NCBI GenBank assembly: GCA_002437905.1
Contig: DJRT01000009.1
Coordinates: forward strand, 1 to 64,000
Origin: Ruminococcaceae bacterium UBA6353
GTDB taxonomy: Bacteria; Bacillota; Clostridia; Oscillospirales; Acutalibacteraceae
Length of the DNA stretch: 64,000 bases
Direction of reading: 5' to 3'
Shown: piece by piece, positions 32,549 to 41,115 of the stretch
How positions within the stretch are numbered: position 1 is the first letter of the stretch
How the letters are laid out: each line of letters begins with the position of its first letter
The notes under the pieces: generated by a model
Databases searched by the model: none
What the model was told of the DNA's origin: nothing
Seen by the model: only the letters and a program-made list of their open reading frames with translations
Translations under genes and position numbers: made by a program

Positions 32549-33544
32549 TTATTTCCACCTTTCAACCTTCCTGTGCAGCGCGACAAACGCCTTTCGCGGT
32601 ATGTGCAGGCGGTACAGCAGCAGCGCAGCATACAGCTTGCGCCGGATATTCCGGTCCCGGAGCACTGCGGAGCAGTGCTGATCCAAAAACGCTCTGCAGT
32701 AATCGACCGCCTCGTTGAATGCCGGGTCGCACGGTGCCGTCAGGTAGATGCGGAAGCAGTTGGAGCACTGATAGGCCATTACGGCCTGCATAACCGCGGG
32801 AGAGCCGTGCTCAAAATACCGGATGATCCTCTTGCCGATCTCCAGTATGTCCAGATCTCTGGCGGTGAATTTTTTCGTGGTGATGCTGTTTTTCCGGTGC
32901 CGGTATCCGTAGAACCGGGCGTTGCTGTAAACAACTGCCGCCGATCCGGCGATAGCCTGATACAGGAATTCGTTGTCCTCAAACAGTATCCCGGACATAA
33001 ACCGCAGATCCTCAAATACATCCCTCCGGTACAGCTTGCCGCAGGCGGAGGTGGATATCTCCTTTTGGTACAGGAAGCTGCACAGAGCCTCCTCGGTGTT
33101 AAAAACGCGTGTTACCGTGCTGGCGCTGTAGGCGACCGGTTCCCCGTCCGTGAAGTGTGCAATCTCGCAGCAGGCTATCCGGGCATTGCCGGCGTGCAGA
33201 AGCTCATACAGATGCCGGATCATGGAGCTTTCGATCATATCATCGCTGTCCACGAACAGGAGGTATTCTCCCCCGGCGTGGTCTATGCCCATATTGCGGG
33301 TATCTGACAGGCCGCTGTTGTCCTTTTTGTAGTAGCGGATCCGTGGGTCCTCGTTCAGCAGCCTTTGGCAGACGGCCTCGCTGTCATCGGTGGAGCCGTC
33401 ATTGACCAGGAGGATCTCAAGGTTCTCATAGGTCTGCTGCCGTATGCTGCTGACACACGCCTCCAGGTAACCCATCACATTGTATACAGGCACGATGACG
33501 GAAATCAACGGTGCGGCAACGGCGCTCTCACTGTGGTTTTTCAT
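32549..33544 (-). CDS. Family 2 glycosyltransferase
   Basis: 331 residues from the ATG at 33544 (GGGAG upstream), overlapping the previous gene end by 17 bases. Motifs: LISVIVPVYNVMGYLEACV, LEILLVNDGSTDDSEAVC, the LFVDSDD metal site and LFEDNEFLYQAI acceptor-site ED. The C-terminal 80 residues are helical and Arg-rich, resembling capsule GT2 enzymes of streptococci such as WcaA-like proteins. Donor and acceptor are not predictable. The next gene, the Wzy-like polymerase, starts one base after its stop. Confidence 0.92.
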   Translation of the reverse strand: MKNHSESAVAAPLISVIVPVYNVMGYLEACVSSIRQQTYENLEILLVNDGSTDDSEAVCQRLLNEDPRIRYYKKDNSGLSDTRNMGIDHAGGEYLLFVDSDDMIESSMIRHLYELLHAGNARIACCEIAHFTDGEPVAYSASTVTRVFNTEEALCSFLYQKEISTSACGKLYRRDVFEDLRFMSGILFEDNEFLYQAIAGSAAVVYSNARFYGYRHRKNSITTKKFTARDLDILEIGKRIIRYFEHGSPAVMQAVMAYQCSNCFRIYLTAPCDPAFNEAVDYCRAFLDQHCSAVLRDRNIRRKLYAALLLYRLHIPRKAFVALHRKVERWK

Positions 33545-34694
33545 CCGTAAACACTCCCATATAGTCTCCGCAGATCTTTTCCCAGGTGTAGGCCTCGGCA
33601 ACCCGGTTCCTCGCCTTTTGCCCCATCTGCAGGATGTCCTCCTCTGACATGGCATCGGCCCTGTCGATCAGCCCGGCCAGCTCGCCGTTTTCGCGTCCCC
33701 AGTACAGGGCGCTGTCTTCGGCCACCTCACGGTTAAAGCCGACATCCACCAGCAGGTTCAGGTCCGTGCTGCCCAGCGCTTCGATCAGGGAGGGGTTCGT
33801 GCCGCCGACCGTATGCCCATGGAAGTAGGCGTACGCATTTTCCCGGATCTTTTTCAGCAGCTCCTGATCGTATACGGTGCCGACGAATTTGATGCGCTTA
33901 TCCTGCTTGAAGTGGAGGCGTTCCTCCAGCACATTCAAAAACTTGTCATTCACATTGGTGATCAGGGCAAAATCCCGCTCAGAGTGGGACTGCATGAATT
34001 CCCGGATCATGATCTCGAAGGAATTTTCCGGCACAAAGCGGCCGACAACCAGGTAGTAGCTCTTGGGGGACAGCCCTTTTTCGGCGTACCAGGCAGCCAG
34101 CTTCTCGTCGTCGTCCGCCAGCTGGCTGCGGCGGGTCTCCGCCCCGTAGGCGATATAGGTGGTCTTCGGCTGATAGGCCGCATAGGTGGTCCGGATGTAT
34201 TTTTCGATGTTGACGCTGTCGCAGATCAGCAGGTCCGCGTGCTTGGTCATCATTTTCTCCGAGACCTTCCAATAGCGGCGCACCGGTGCCGGCCATTTGG
34301 CCCGCAGCCACTCGTGCCCGTCGGGATTGACATATACCACGCCGCCAAGCTTATGAATGCGGCGCTGATAATGGGCGGCAAAGGGGCCGATGCGGCAGGC
34401 CAGGATGTAGACGATGGGATGCTCGATGTGGTGCTGTTCGATGTAGGCGCAGCACTGGTGCAGGGCGGCCACATCGTACCAGATGGCCTGTGCGGGGCCG
34501 ATATTCGGCACCTTCACATGAAAGCAGCGGGCGTTGTGGTACTCGGTTTCAAAATTTTTCTGGTCCTTGCAGGCCACATGATATTTCAGCCGGTCATCCT
34601 GTGCGTGGTATTCCGTCAGCTTGTCCACAAAGGTCTCGTAGCCGCCGTAGGCGCCGGGAATTCCCTTGGAGCCGACAATGAAAACATGTTGCAT
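33528..34694 (-). CDS. Cps2T/WchF-type beta-1,4-rhamnosyltransferase (DUF1972, GT-B)
   Basis: 388 residues. The N-terminal DUF1972 domain reads FIVGSKGIPGAYGGYETFVDKL and VKVPNIGPAQAIWYD. The GT4-like C-terminal half has YYLVVGRFVPENSF, IKFVGTVYDQELL and GHTVGGTNPSLIEAL. These features are characteristic of Cps2T/WchF-type enzymes, which add L-rhamnose from dTDP-L-rhamnose to lipid-linked GlcNAc or Glc as the second sugar of a repeat unit. This fits the dTDP-rhamnose genes immediately upstream. Confidence 0.9.
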   Translation of the reverse strand: MQHVFIVGSKGIPGAYGGYETFVDKLTEYHAQDDRLKYHVACKDQKNFETEYHNARCFHVKVPNIGPAQAIWYDVAALHQCCAYIEQHHIEHPIVYILACRIGPFAAHYQRRIHKLGGVVYVNPDGHEWLRAKWPAPVRRYWKVSEKMMTKHADLLICDSVNIEKYIRTTYAAYQPKTTYIAYGAETRRSQLADDDEKLAAWYAEKGLSPKSYYLVVGRFVPENSFEIMIREFMQSHSERDFALITNVNDKFLNVLEERLHFKQDKRIKFVGTVYDQELLKKIRENAYAYFHGHTVGGTNPSLIEALGSTDLNLLVDVGFNREVAEDSALYWGRENGELAGLIDRADAMSEEDILQMGQKARNRVAEAYTWEKICGDYMGVFTDEKPQ

Positions 34695-34722
34695 GGGTAT
34701 GCTTCCCCTTTCCTGTATGCGG

Positions 34723-35325
34723 TCAGAACCGGAAGGTATCCTTCAGGCCGACCCATTTCTGATCCTTTTCGCTGAGATTGAGCGGCGTGCCGTCTGCCAG
34801 GGTGTAGCCCTCGCCGCTGGCGCTGCCGCGGTATTCACCGGTCAGCTGCGGCCAGGTGATGCCGATGGCCGGGTCGTTCCAGGCCAGGCCGCCCTCATCG
34901 CCGGGGTGGTAGAAGTCTGTGACCTTATAGCAGAATTCCGCCTCGTCGCTGAGTACGAGGAAGCCGTGGGCAAAGCCCTCAGAAATGTAGAACTGTTTCT
35001 TGTTTTCGGCTGTCAGCTCCACACCGAACCACTGGCCGTAGGTGGCGCTGCCGGCGCGCAGGTCAACGGCCACATCAAACACGCTGCCGCGCACTACCCG
35101 CACCAGCTTGCCCTGCGGGTATTGCTTCTGGAAGTGCAGGCCGCGCAGTACGCCCTTGGTGGACATGCTCTGGTTATCCTGCACAAACACCATATCCAGC
35201 CCGGCCTCATGCATGTCGTTCTGGTTGTAGGTCTCCATAAAGTAGCCGCGGCTGTCGCCGTGGACGGTTGGCTCAATGACATACAGCCCCTCGATCGGGG
35301 CTTTGGTTACCTTGATCTGTCCCAT
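34723..35325 (-). CDS. rfbC: dTDP-4-dehydrorhamnose 3,5-epimerase
   Basis: 200 residues, cupin fold. This is the third enzyme of dTDP-L-rhamnose synthesis. Conserved motifs are DSRGYFMETYN, FVQDNQSMSTKGVLRGLHFQ with the catalytic His, VVRGSVFDVAVDLR, and ISEGFAHGFLVLS with the conserved His/Tyr region. It lies 26 bases after rfbD and 28 before the rhamnosyltransferase. Confidence 0.96.
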   Translation of the reverse strand: MGQIKVTKAPIEGLYVIEPTVHGDSRGYFMETYNQNDMHEAGLDMVFVQDNQSMSTKGVLRGLHFQKQYPQGKLVRVVRGSVFDVAVDLRAGSATYGQWFGVELTAENKKQFYISEGFAHGFLVLSDEAEFCYKVTDFYHPGDEGGLAWNDPAIGITWPQLTGEYRGSASGEGYTLADGTPLNLSEKDQKWVGLKDTFRF

Positions 35326-35351
35326 GCAGTTGTATCCTCTTTTCCCTTGTT

Positions 35352-36281
35352 TCAGTGTTTTTCGGCAGCCCGCAGCTCCTGCAGATAGCGGGCCAGTGCA
35401 TCCTGCCAGCCGGGCAGGGGGGTGAAGCCCTTTTCGACCAGCTTGTGCTTGTCCAGCCGGCTGTTGAACGGGCGGGCAGCCTTGGAAAGACCGTATTCGG
35501 CGGTGGTGACCGGGATCACCTGCACGCCGTCCATGCCGGCCTGCCGGAAGATCTCGGCGGCAAACTGTGCCCAGGAGATGTAGCCGCCCTCGTTGGTGGC
35601 GTGGTAGCAGCCATATTGCTCACTGAGGATCATGTCCACCAGCAGGCGCGCCAGATCCAGCGTATAGGTGGGGGTGCCGATCTGGTCATCCACCACCCGC
35701 AGGGTATCGTGGGTCTCCCCCAGGCGCAGCATGGTCTTAATAAAATTTTTGCCGTTGATGCCGAATACCCAGGCAATGCGCACGATGAAGAATTTATCCA
35801 CCAGTGCGCGCACAGCCAGCTCACCGTCCAGCTTGGTGCGGCCGTAAACATTCAGCGGGGCGTAGTCGGTGCAATCCGGCTGCCACGGTGTCTCTCCCTG
35901 GCCATTGAATACATAGTCGGTGCTGATATACAGCAGCTTGCAGCCGGCAGTGCGGCAGGCGGCCGCAATATACCGTGTACCGCGGGCGTTGATGGCCTCT
36001 ACCTTGGCGATGTTCTCCGGCTCCTCGGCAGCGTCCACGGCCGTCCAGGCGGCGCAGTGGATCACGGCATCCGGCCGCACGCGGGCGATGGTGTCTGCCA
36101 CGGCGGCCTCATCGGTGATGTCCAGCGGAACATACGGCATTGCTGTTACAGGGCTGCCGTCTGCCGCGCCGCTGTATGCGGGGGCGATGTCGGAGCCGAT
36201 ACCTTCCAGCCCGCGCCGGTGCAGCTCGTTCATAACATCGTGCCCCAATTGACCGGCCACGCCGGTAACAAATACTTTCAT
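35352..36281 (-). CDS. rfbD: dTDP-4-dehydrorhamnose reductase
   Basis: 309 residues, extended SDR family. It performs the final reduction to dTDP-L-rhamnose. Nucleotide-binding motif VTGVAGQLGHDVMNEL; catalytic Tyr-Lys in NVYGRTKLDGELAV; ISTDYVFNGQGETPW and FGINGKNFIKTML are typical RfbD blocks. It is about 20-25 residues longer than the usual 285 at the start region around 40-60. Confidence 0.96.
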   Translation of the reverse strand: MKVFVTGVAGQLGHDVMNELHRRGLEGIGSDIAPAYSGAADGSPVTAMPYVPLDITDEAAVADTIARVRPDAVIHCAAWTAVDAAEEPENIAKVEAINARGTRYIAAACRTAGCKLLYISTDYVFNGQGETPWQPDCTDYAPLNVYGRTKLDGELAVRALVDKFFIVRIAWVFGINGKNFIKTMLRLGETHDTLRVVDDQIGTPTYTLDLARLLVDMILSEQYGCYHATNEGGYISWAQFAAEIFRQAGMDGVQVIPVTTAEYGLSKAARPFNSRLDKHKLVEKGFTPLPGWQDALARYLQELRAAEKH

Positions 36282-36317
36282 GTGTTTGCGCTCCTCACTT
36301 GTGCAGCGTGTAACGGC

Positions 36318-37337
36318 TCAGCGGTTGCCGTACATTTTCTCATAGTAGTTCTGGTATTCGCCGGAGATGATGGTCTCCCACCACTCCCGGTTGTCCAGAT
36401 ACCATTGGATGGTCTTCTTGATGCCGTCGGCAAACTTGGTCTCCGGCAGCCAGCCCAGCTCATTGTGGATCTTGGTGGGGTCAATGGCGTAGCGCATATC
36501 GTGTCCCTTGCGGTCGGTCACATGGGTGATGAGGCTTTCCGGTTTGCCCAGCTCCTTGCAGATCAGCCGGACAATATCAATGTTGCGCATCTCATTGTGG
36601 CCGCCGATGTTGTACACCTCGCCCACGCGCCCCTTGTGGATGATCAGATCAATGGCCTTGCAGTGATCCTCCACATACAGCCAGTCACGCACATTCAGTC
36701 CCTCGCCATATACCGGCAGCGGCTTATCATTCAGCGCATTGGCGATCATCAGCGGGATCAGCTTTTCCGGGAAGTGGTAGGGGCCGTAGTTGTTGGAGCA
36801 GCGGCTGATGGTGACCGGCAGCCCGTAGGTGCGGTGGTAGGCCAGCACCAGCAGGTCAGCGCCTGCCTTGGAGCTGCTGTACGGGGAGCTGGTGTGGATG
36901 GGGGTCTCCTCAGTGAAAAAGAGATCGGGGCGATCCAGCGGCAGGTCGCCGTACACCTCATCGGTGGAGACCTGATGGTAGCGGGTGATGCCGTACTTGC
37001 GGCAGGCATCCATCAGCGTGGCGGTGCCGAGAATATTGGTCTGCAGGAAAATGCCCGGATCCTCGATCGAGCGGTCCACATGGCTCTCGGCGGCAAAGTT
37101 GACCACCACATCCGGGTGCTCCTCTTCAAAAAGCTTGTTTACCGCCTCGCGGTCGCAGATATCTGCCTTGACAAAGCGGAAGTGCGGATCGTCCATGACC
37201 GGCGCCAGCGTGGAAAGGTTGCCGGCATAGGTCAGCTTGTCCAGGCAGATTATGCGGTCATCGGGATGCTCCCTGAGCATATGGAAGATGAAATTGCTGC
37301 CGATAAAGCCGGCGCCGCCGGTGACAATGATCGTCAT
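36318..37337 (-). CDS. rfbB: dTDP-glucose 4,6-dehydratase
   Basis: 339 residues from the ATG at 37337, which follows AAGGAG; the open frame continues upstream without support. This is the second enzyme of dTDP-L-rhamnose synthesis. Motifs: VTGGAGFIGSNFIFHM, ESHVDRSIEDPG, the catalytic STDEVYGDL with Asp-Glu, and YSSSKAGADLLVLAYHRTYGL with Tyr-Lys. A long hairpin separates it from rfbA. Confidence 0.97.
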   Translation of the reverse strand: MTIIVTGGAGFIGSNFIFHMLREHPDDRIICLDKLTYAGNLSTLAPVMDDPHFRFVKADICDREAVNKLFEEEHPDVVVNFAAESHVDRSIEDPGIFLQTNILGTATLMDACRKYGITRYHQVSTDEVYGDLPLDRPDLFFTEETPIHTSSPYSSSKAGADLLVLAYHRTYGLPVTISRCSNNYGPYHFPEKLIPLMIANALNDKPLPVYGEGLNVRDWLYVEDHCKAIDLIIHKGRVGEVYNIGGHNEMRNIDIVRLICKELGKPESLITHVTDRKGHDMRYAIDPTKIHNELGWLPETKFADGIKKTIQWYLDNREWWETIISGEYQNYYEKMYGNR

Positions 37338-37387
37338 AATGGTAGTCTCCTTACACATTTCATTGATGTCTGCGGATAAAAACAGTA

Positions 37388-37441
37388 CAACAAACCGCAC
37401 GGCGGGGTGCATGCCGGGCGCCCCGCCGCTGCGGTTTGTTG
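37388..37441 (-). terminator. Long hairpin between rfbA and rfbB
   Basis: Outer arms CAACAAACCGCA (37388-37399) and TGCGGTTTGTTG (37430-37441), with an inner GGCGGGG/CCCCGCC extension. A T-rich tract follows on the minus strand. It could be an intra-operon terminator or an mRNA-stabilising structure that sets expression of the genes downstream of rfbA. Confidence 0.65.
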
Positions 37442-37444
37442 CCT

Positions 37445-38341
37445 TTATTTGCGCATATCGATAAATTTGCCGTCCAGCACATCCTTAAGGTACTGGCCGT
37501 ACTGGTTTTTCTTCAGGGTCTCGTAGGTTGCCAGCACATCCTCGCGCGTGATCCAGCCATTGCGGTAGGCGATCTCCTCCAGACAGGCGATCTTGCGGTG
37601 CTGGTGCTGCTCGATGGTCTTTACAAAGTTGGTGGCATCCACCAGGCTTTCGTGTGTGCCGGTGTCCAGCCAGGTGAAGCCCTGCCCCAGCAGCTCAACA
37701 TTCAGCTGCCCCTGCTCAAGGTAGAGGCGGTTGAGGTCGGTAACCTCCAGCTCGCCGCGCCAGGAGGGCTTCAGGTTCTTGGCGTACTCCACCACGCGGT
37801 TATCGAAGAAGTACAGGCCGGTCACGCAGTAGTTGCTCTTGGGCTGCTTCGGCTTTTCCTCAATGGAAACGGCGCGTCCCTCGGCATCAAATTCCACAAT
37901 ACCAAAGCGCTCCGGATCCTCGACATAGTAGCCAAACACGGTGGCGCCGCGGCCGTGCTCGGCGTTGTCCACGGCGGCCAGCAGCCGTTTCTGCAGGCCG
38001 TGGCCGGCAAAAATGTTATCGCCCAGCACCATGGCGACTGTGTCGTCGCCGATGAAGTCGGCGCCGATCACGAATGCCTGCGCCAGGCCGTCCGGCGAGG
38101 GCTGCACCGCATAGCTCAGGTGTACGCCGAACTGGTGGCCGTCACCCAGCAGATCCTCAAAGCGCGGTGTGTCCTGCGGGGTGGAGATCAGCAGAATATC
38201 CCGGATGCCGGCAGTCATCAGCACCGACAGGGGGTAGTAGATCATCGGTTTGTCATAGATAGGAAGGAGCTGCTTGGATGTGACCTTGGTCAGCGGGTAC
38301 AGGCGGGTGCCGGAGCCGCCGGCCAAAATAATTCCTTTCAC
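37445..38341 (-). CDS. rfbA: Glucose-1-phosphate thymidylyltransferase
   Basis: 298 residues from a GTG start at 38341, supported by AAGGAGG ten bases upstream. It joins glucose-1-phosphate to dTTP. The signature GIILAGGSGTRLYPLT is at the N-terminus, with KQLLPIYDKPMIYYPLS next and LGDNIFAGHGL as the metal site. Length and motifs are of the short RmlA class. It is the first gene of the polysaccharide locus and its promoter lies about 95 bases upstream. Confidence 0.97.
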   Translation of the reverse strand: MKGIILAGGSGTRLYPLTKVTSKQLLPIYDKPMIYYPLSVLMTAGIRDILLISTPQDTPRFEDLLGDGHQFGVHLSYAVQPSPDGLAQAFVIGADFIGDDTVAMVLGDNIFAGHGLQKRLLAAVDNAEHGRGATVFGYYVEDPERFGIVEFDAEGRAVSIEEKPKQPKSNYCVTGLYFFDNRVVEYAKNLKPSWRGELEVTDLNRLYLEQGQLNVELLGQGFTWLDTGTHESLVDATNFVKTIEQHQHRKIACLEEIAYRNGWITREDVLATYETLKKNQYGQYLKDVLDGKFIDMRK

Positions 38342-38425
38342 AGAGTATAGTCCTCCTTGTGATCTTTTCATCTTTTCCGTTGCGGCAGCGGGCGGCTGTC
38401 GGCGGTTGGCCGATGCACCGCGCAC

Positions 38426-38465
38426 TGCACGAGTGCATTATACACCTTTTATTGCCAGGAAGCAA
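38426..38465 (-). promoter_or_regulatory. Promoter of the rfb/polysaccharide locus with a 12-bp palindrome at the start site
   Basis: On the minus strand TTGCTT (38460-38465), a 17-bp spacer and TATAAT (38437-38442). The palindrome TGCAC-GA-GTGCA (38426-38437) covers the predicted start site and could be an operator. Confidence 0.65.
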
Positions 38466-38834
38466 GAAAAAAATGCAAATGCTTCCACACAGGGGCGGCG
38501 ATGAAAGGGTGCCGGACGCTGCCTTTGCCGGCGCTGCTCAGGGAAATGGGCCTGCGCATGCGGCGATAATGCAATATCGCGCACTGGATTATGCAAATCC
38601 GTCGGGTGTACGCCTTTGCAACGAAAAACGGCGCGCAAGTGCTGTGTTTGCGTGTGAAAAACAGATTTTCGCATAAATTGACTGCCAACAATTGGCTTTA
38701 TTCTGCGGATTTTTGGATGCGTGTTCGCTATATGCGAACAAAATTGGGACGCTGTTTTTGCTGCGGCAGACTGCCTTGTAGATTAAAATGTGCAGGAAAA
38801 TTCGAAAAAACCTGCATTTTTTTGCAAAAAACCG
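38466..38834. other. Long intergenic region with hairpins, possible small RNA
   Basis: There is no supportable protein gene in these 370 bases between the two divergent promoters. Structure seen: GCCAA/TTGGC (38684-38696), TGTTCGC-TATAT-GCGAACA (38722-38740), and TGCAGG/CCTGCA (38791-38796, 38811-38816) followed by TTTTTTT (38817-38823), which resembles a weak plus-strand terminator. A small plus-strand RNA ending there is possible but no promoter for it is convincing. Confidence 0.35.
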
Positions 38835-38863
38835 TTGACAACGGTCGTCGAGCGGCGTATAAT
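38835..38863 (+). promoter_or_regulatory. Consensus promoter of the Liv-type transporter operon
   Basis: TTGACA (38835-38840), a 17-bp spacer and TATAAT (38858-38863): a perfect sigma-A match about 70 bp before the binding-protein gene. High expression is expected. Confidence 0.92.
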
Positions 38864-38931
38864 CACTTCATTGTATTAAAGGACTGGGCGGTACAGGCGT
38901 GATCGTCCGGGCCTGATGGGAGGAAATCAGA

Positions 38932-40101
38932 ATGAAAAAGCTATTGGCAATTGTATTGGCAGCGGCTGCGCTGTGCCTGTGTCTGGCCGGCTGCGGCGGC
39001 ACCTCCGCCGGCGGCGAGAAGGTCGTCAAGATCGGTGTTTTCGAGCCGGCTTCCGGCGCCAACGGTGCCGGCGGCAAGCAGGAGACGCTGGGTATTGAGT
39101 ATGCCCAGTCCGTGCAGCCGACGGTGGAGATCAACGGCGAGACCTACAAGGTGGAGCTGGTTGAGGTGGATAACCAGTCGGCGGATGATAAGGCTGTTAC
39201 GGCCGCGGCCGATCTGGTCAACAAGGGCGTGTCCGTGGTGCTTGGCTCCTACGGCTCCTCGGTGTCCATAGCCGCCTCGCCGACCTTCAAGGAGGCAAAT
39301 ATCCCCGCCATCGGCGTGACCTGCACCAATGCCCAGGTTACCCAGGACAACAAGCACTACTTCCGCATCTGCTTCCTGGATCCTTTCCAGGGCTCCGTGC
39401 TGGCCAAGTATGCCTATGATAACGGTATCCGCACCGCCTATACGCTGGCGGAGCTGGGCAATGCCTACGACCTGGGTCTGGCCAGCAGCTTCAAGGAGGC
39501 TTTCGAGAAGCTGGGCGGCAAGGTGATCGCCGACAACTTCCCCACCAACCAGGCGGACTTCACCTCCTACATCACCAATGCTAAGCAGAGCGGCGCTGAG
39601 GCTATTTTCGCCCCCACCTCGCTGTCCTATGCACAGCTGATCGTAGAGGCGGCTGCTACGCAGAAGGTCGGTGTGCCGCTGTATGCCGGCGATACCTGGG
39701 ACAGCAATGTGATCCTGGAGGCTGCCAAGGGTAAGGATGTGACCATCAACATCACCACCTTCTATCAGGAGGGCGGTAATAAAGAGTTTGATGACGGCTT
39801 CAAGGCGTGGCTGAATGCCAACCCGCAGAAGCTGACCAACAATGGCGGCAACGATGTGGTTTCCGCTGTGTCGGCGATGGGCTATGATGCCTACTTCACC
39901 GCGCTGGAGGCCATCAAGGCGGCCAATTCCACCGATTCCGCCAAGGTGATGGAGGCGCTGTGGAATGTCAGCTACAAGGGCGTGACCGGCGATATCAAGT
40001 TTGATTCGGTCAACGGCGATGCCGAGCGTACCGTGGCATACATCAAGTCGGCCAACACCGAGACCGGCGCCTGGGACTTCGTGAAGGAGCAGGGCGTCTG
40101 A
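38932..40101 (+). CDS. livJ: Branched-chain amino-acid-type ABC transporter substrate-binding lipoprotein
   Basis: 389 residues. Lipoprotein leader MKKLLAIVLAAAALCLC ending LAGC, anchoring it outside the membrane. The periplasmic-binding (peripla_BP_6) fold is shown by KIGVFEPASGANGAGGKQ, VLGSYGSSVSIAASPTF, GVTCTNAQVTQDNKHYFRI and LVEVDNQSADDKAVTAA. Leu/Ile/Val are the usual ligands, but other small amides or amino acids are possible. GGGAGG precedes the ATG. It is first in a five-gene operon and is separated from the permeases by a hairpin that can favour its over-expression. Confidence 0.93.
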   Translation: MKKLLAIVLAAAALCLCLAGCGGTSAGGEKVVKIGVFEPASGANGAGGKQETLGIEYAQSVQPTVEINGETYKVELVEVDNQSADDKAVTAAADLVNKGVSVVLGSYGSSVSIAASPTFKEANIPAIGVTCTNAQVTQDNKHYFRICFLDPFQGSVLAKYAYDNGIRTAYTLAELGNAYDLGLASSFKEAFEKLGGKVIADNFPTNQADFTSYITNAKQSGAEAIFAPTSLSYAQLIVEAAATQKVGVPLYAGDTWDSNVILEAAKGKDVTINITTFYQEGGNKEFDDGFKAWLNANPQKLTNNGGNDVVSAVSAMGYDAYFTALEAIKAANSTDSAKVMEALWNVSYKGVTGDIKFDSVNGDAERTVAYIKSANTETGAWDFVKEQGV

Positions 40102-40122
40102 TCCGCAAAGGCTTGCATAACC

Positions 40123-40166
40123 GGCAAGGTCGGATGCCATCATTCGGCATTCGGCCTTGCCTTTTT
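40123..40166 (+). terminator. Intercistronic hairpin after livJ
   Basis: GGCAAGG-CG-ATGCC pairs with GGCAT-CG-CCTTGCC (40123-40138 with 40146-40161) and TTTTT follows. It is probably a partial terminator that lowers expression of the permease and ATPase genes relative to the binding protein. Confidence 0.8.
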
Positions 40167-40223
40167 CAGAAGTGAACGCACCGCTGCCGCTGCGCCGGCA
40201 CAGGGTGCAAGGGAGGAAAACGC

Positions 40224-41102
40224 ATGGATTATCTTTTGGCAGGGATTTCCGTCGGCGGCCAGTATGCACTGATCGCCATCGGCTACACCATGGTTTACGG
40301 CATCCTGCGCCTGATCAACTTCGCCCATGGCGATATCTTCATGGTGGCCGGCCTGCTGATGGTGTATGCCACAACGGCAATGCCTCTGTATATCTCCATC
40401 CCGCTGGTGCTGGTGCTGACGGTCATCCTCGGCTTTGCCGTGGAGCGGGTGGCCTATAAGCCGCTGCGCACGGCTCCCCGGATGTCCGTGATGATCTCGG
40501 CCATCGGTGTTTCCTACACACTGCAGAATGTGGCGCTGTACGCAACCGGCGGTCTGGCGAAGGTGTACCCCTCGATCCCCGGCCTGTCGAACACCGTTAC
40601 GGTGTTTGGGGCAACCACCAAGTGGGTGACCCTGATCACCCCGGTGCTGACCATCACGCTGGTGCTGGGGTTGGTGGCGCTGATCAAGTTTACCAAGATC
40701 GGTATTGCCATGCGGGCGGTTTCCAAGGATTTTGAAACCTCGCAGCTGATGGGTATTAAGATCAACCGGGTTATCAGCGCAACCTTTATTATCGGCTCAC
40801 TGCTGGCAGCGGTCGGATCGGTGCTGTATTTCAGCAATTATCCCTCCGTGACGCCCACCTCCGGCTCCATGCCCGGCCTTAAGTCCTTTGTGGCGGCGGT
40901 TTTCGGCGGCATCGGCTCCATTCCGGGTGCGGTAATCGGCGCCTTTATCATCGGTATCTGCGAAAACCTGATCCGCGCGGTGAATGTCGGCGGCGTGAGC
41001 ATGACGACCTTCTCCGACGCCTTTACATTTGCCCTGCTGATCGTTATTCTCTGCGTCAAGCCCACCGGCCTGTTCGGCGAGAAGACGACAGAAAAGGTTT
41101 AA
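40224..41102 (+). CDS. livH: Branched-chain amino-acid ABC transporter permease LivH
   Basis: 292 residues with about eight membrane helices. Family motifs are GGQYALIAIGYTMVYGILRLINFAHG near the N-terminus, and AVFGGIGSIPGAVIGAFIIG near the C-terminus, which includes the cytoplasmic coupling loop that contacts the ATPase. GGGAGG precedes the ATG. It forms the channel with LivM. Confidence 0.95.
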   Translation: MDYLLAGISVGGQYALIAIGYTMVYGILRLINFAHGDIFMVAGLLMVYATTAMPLYISIPLVLVLTVILGFAVERVAYKPLRTAPRMSVMISAIGVSYTLQNVALYATGGLAKVYPSIPGLSNTVTVFGATTKWVTLITPVLTITLVLGLVALIKFTKIGIAMRAVSKDFETSQLMGIKINRVISATFIIGSLLAAVGSVLYFSNYPSVTPTSGSMPGLKSFVAAVFGGIGSIPGAVIGAFIIGICENLIRAVNVGGVSMTTFSDAFTFALLIVILCVKPTGLFGEKTTEKV

Positions 41103-41115
41103 GGAGGGGGACAGT

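Noticed and set aside
35355..37379. 674-codon plus-strand frame opposite rfbD and rfbB
   Set aside because: Antisense to two conserved enzymes; composition is typical of GC-rich shadow frames.
38722..38740. SOS (LexA) box at TGTTCGC-TATAT-GCGAACA
   Set aside because: Orientation is GTTC...GAAC; the Firmicute LexA box is GAAC-N4-GTTC, so this is only a hairpin.
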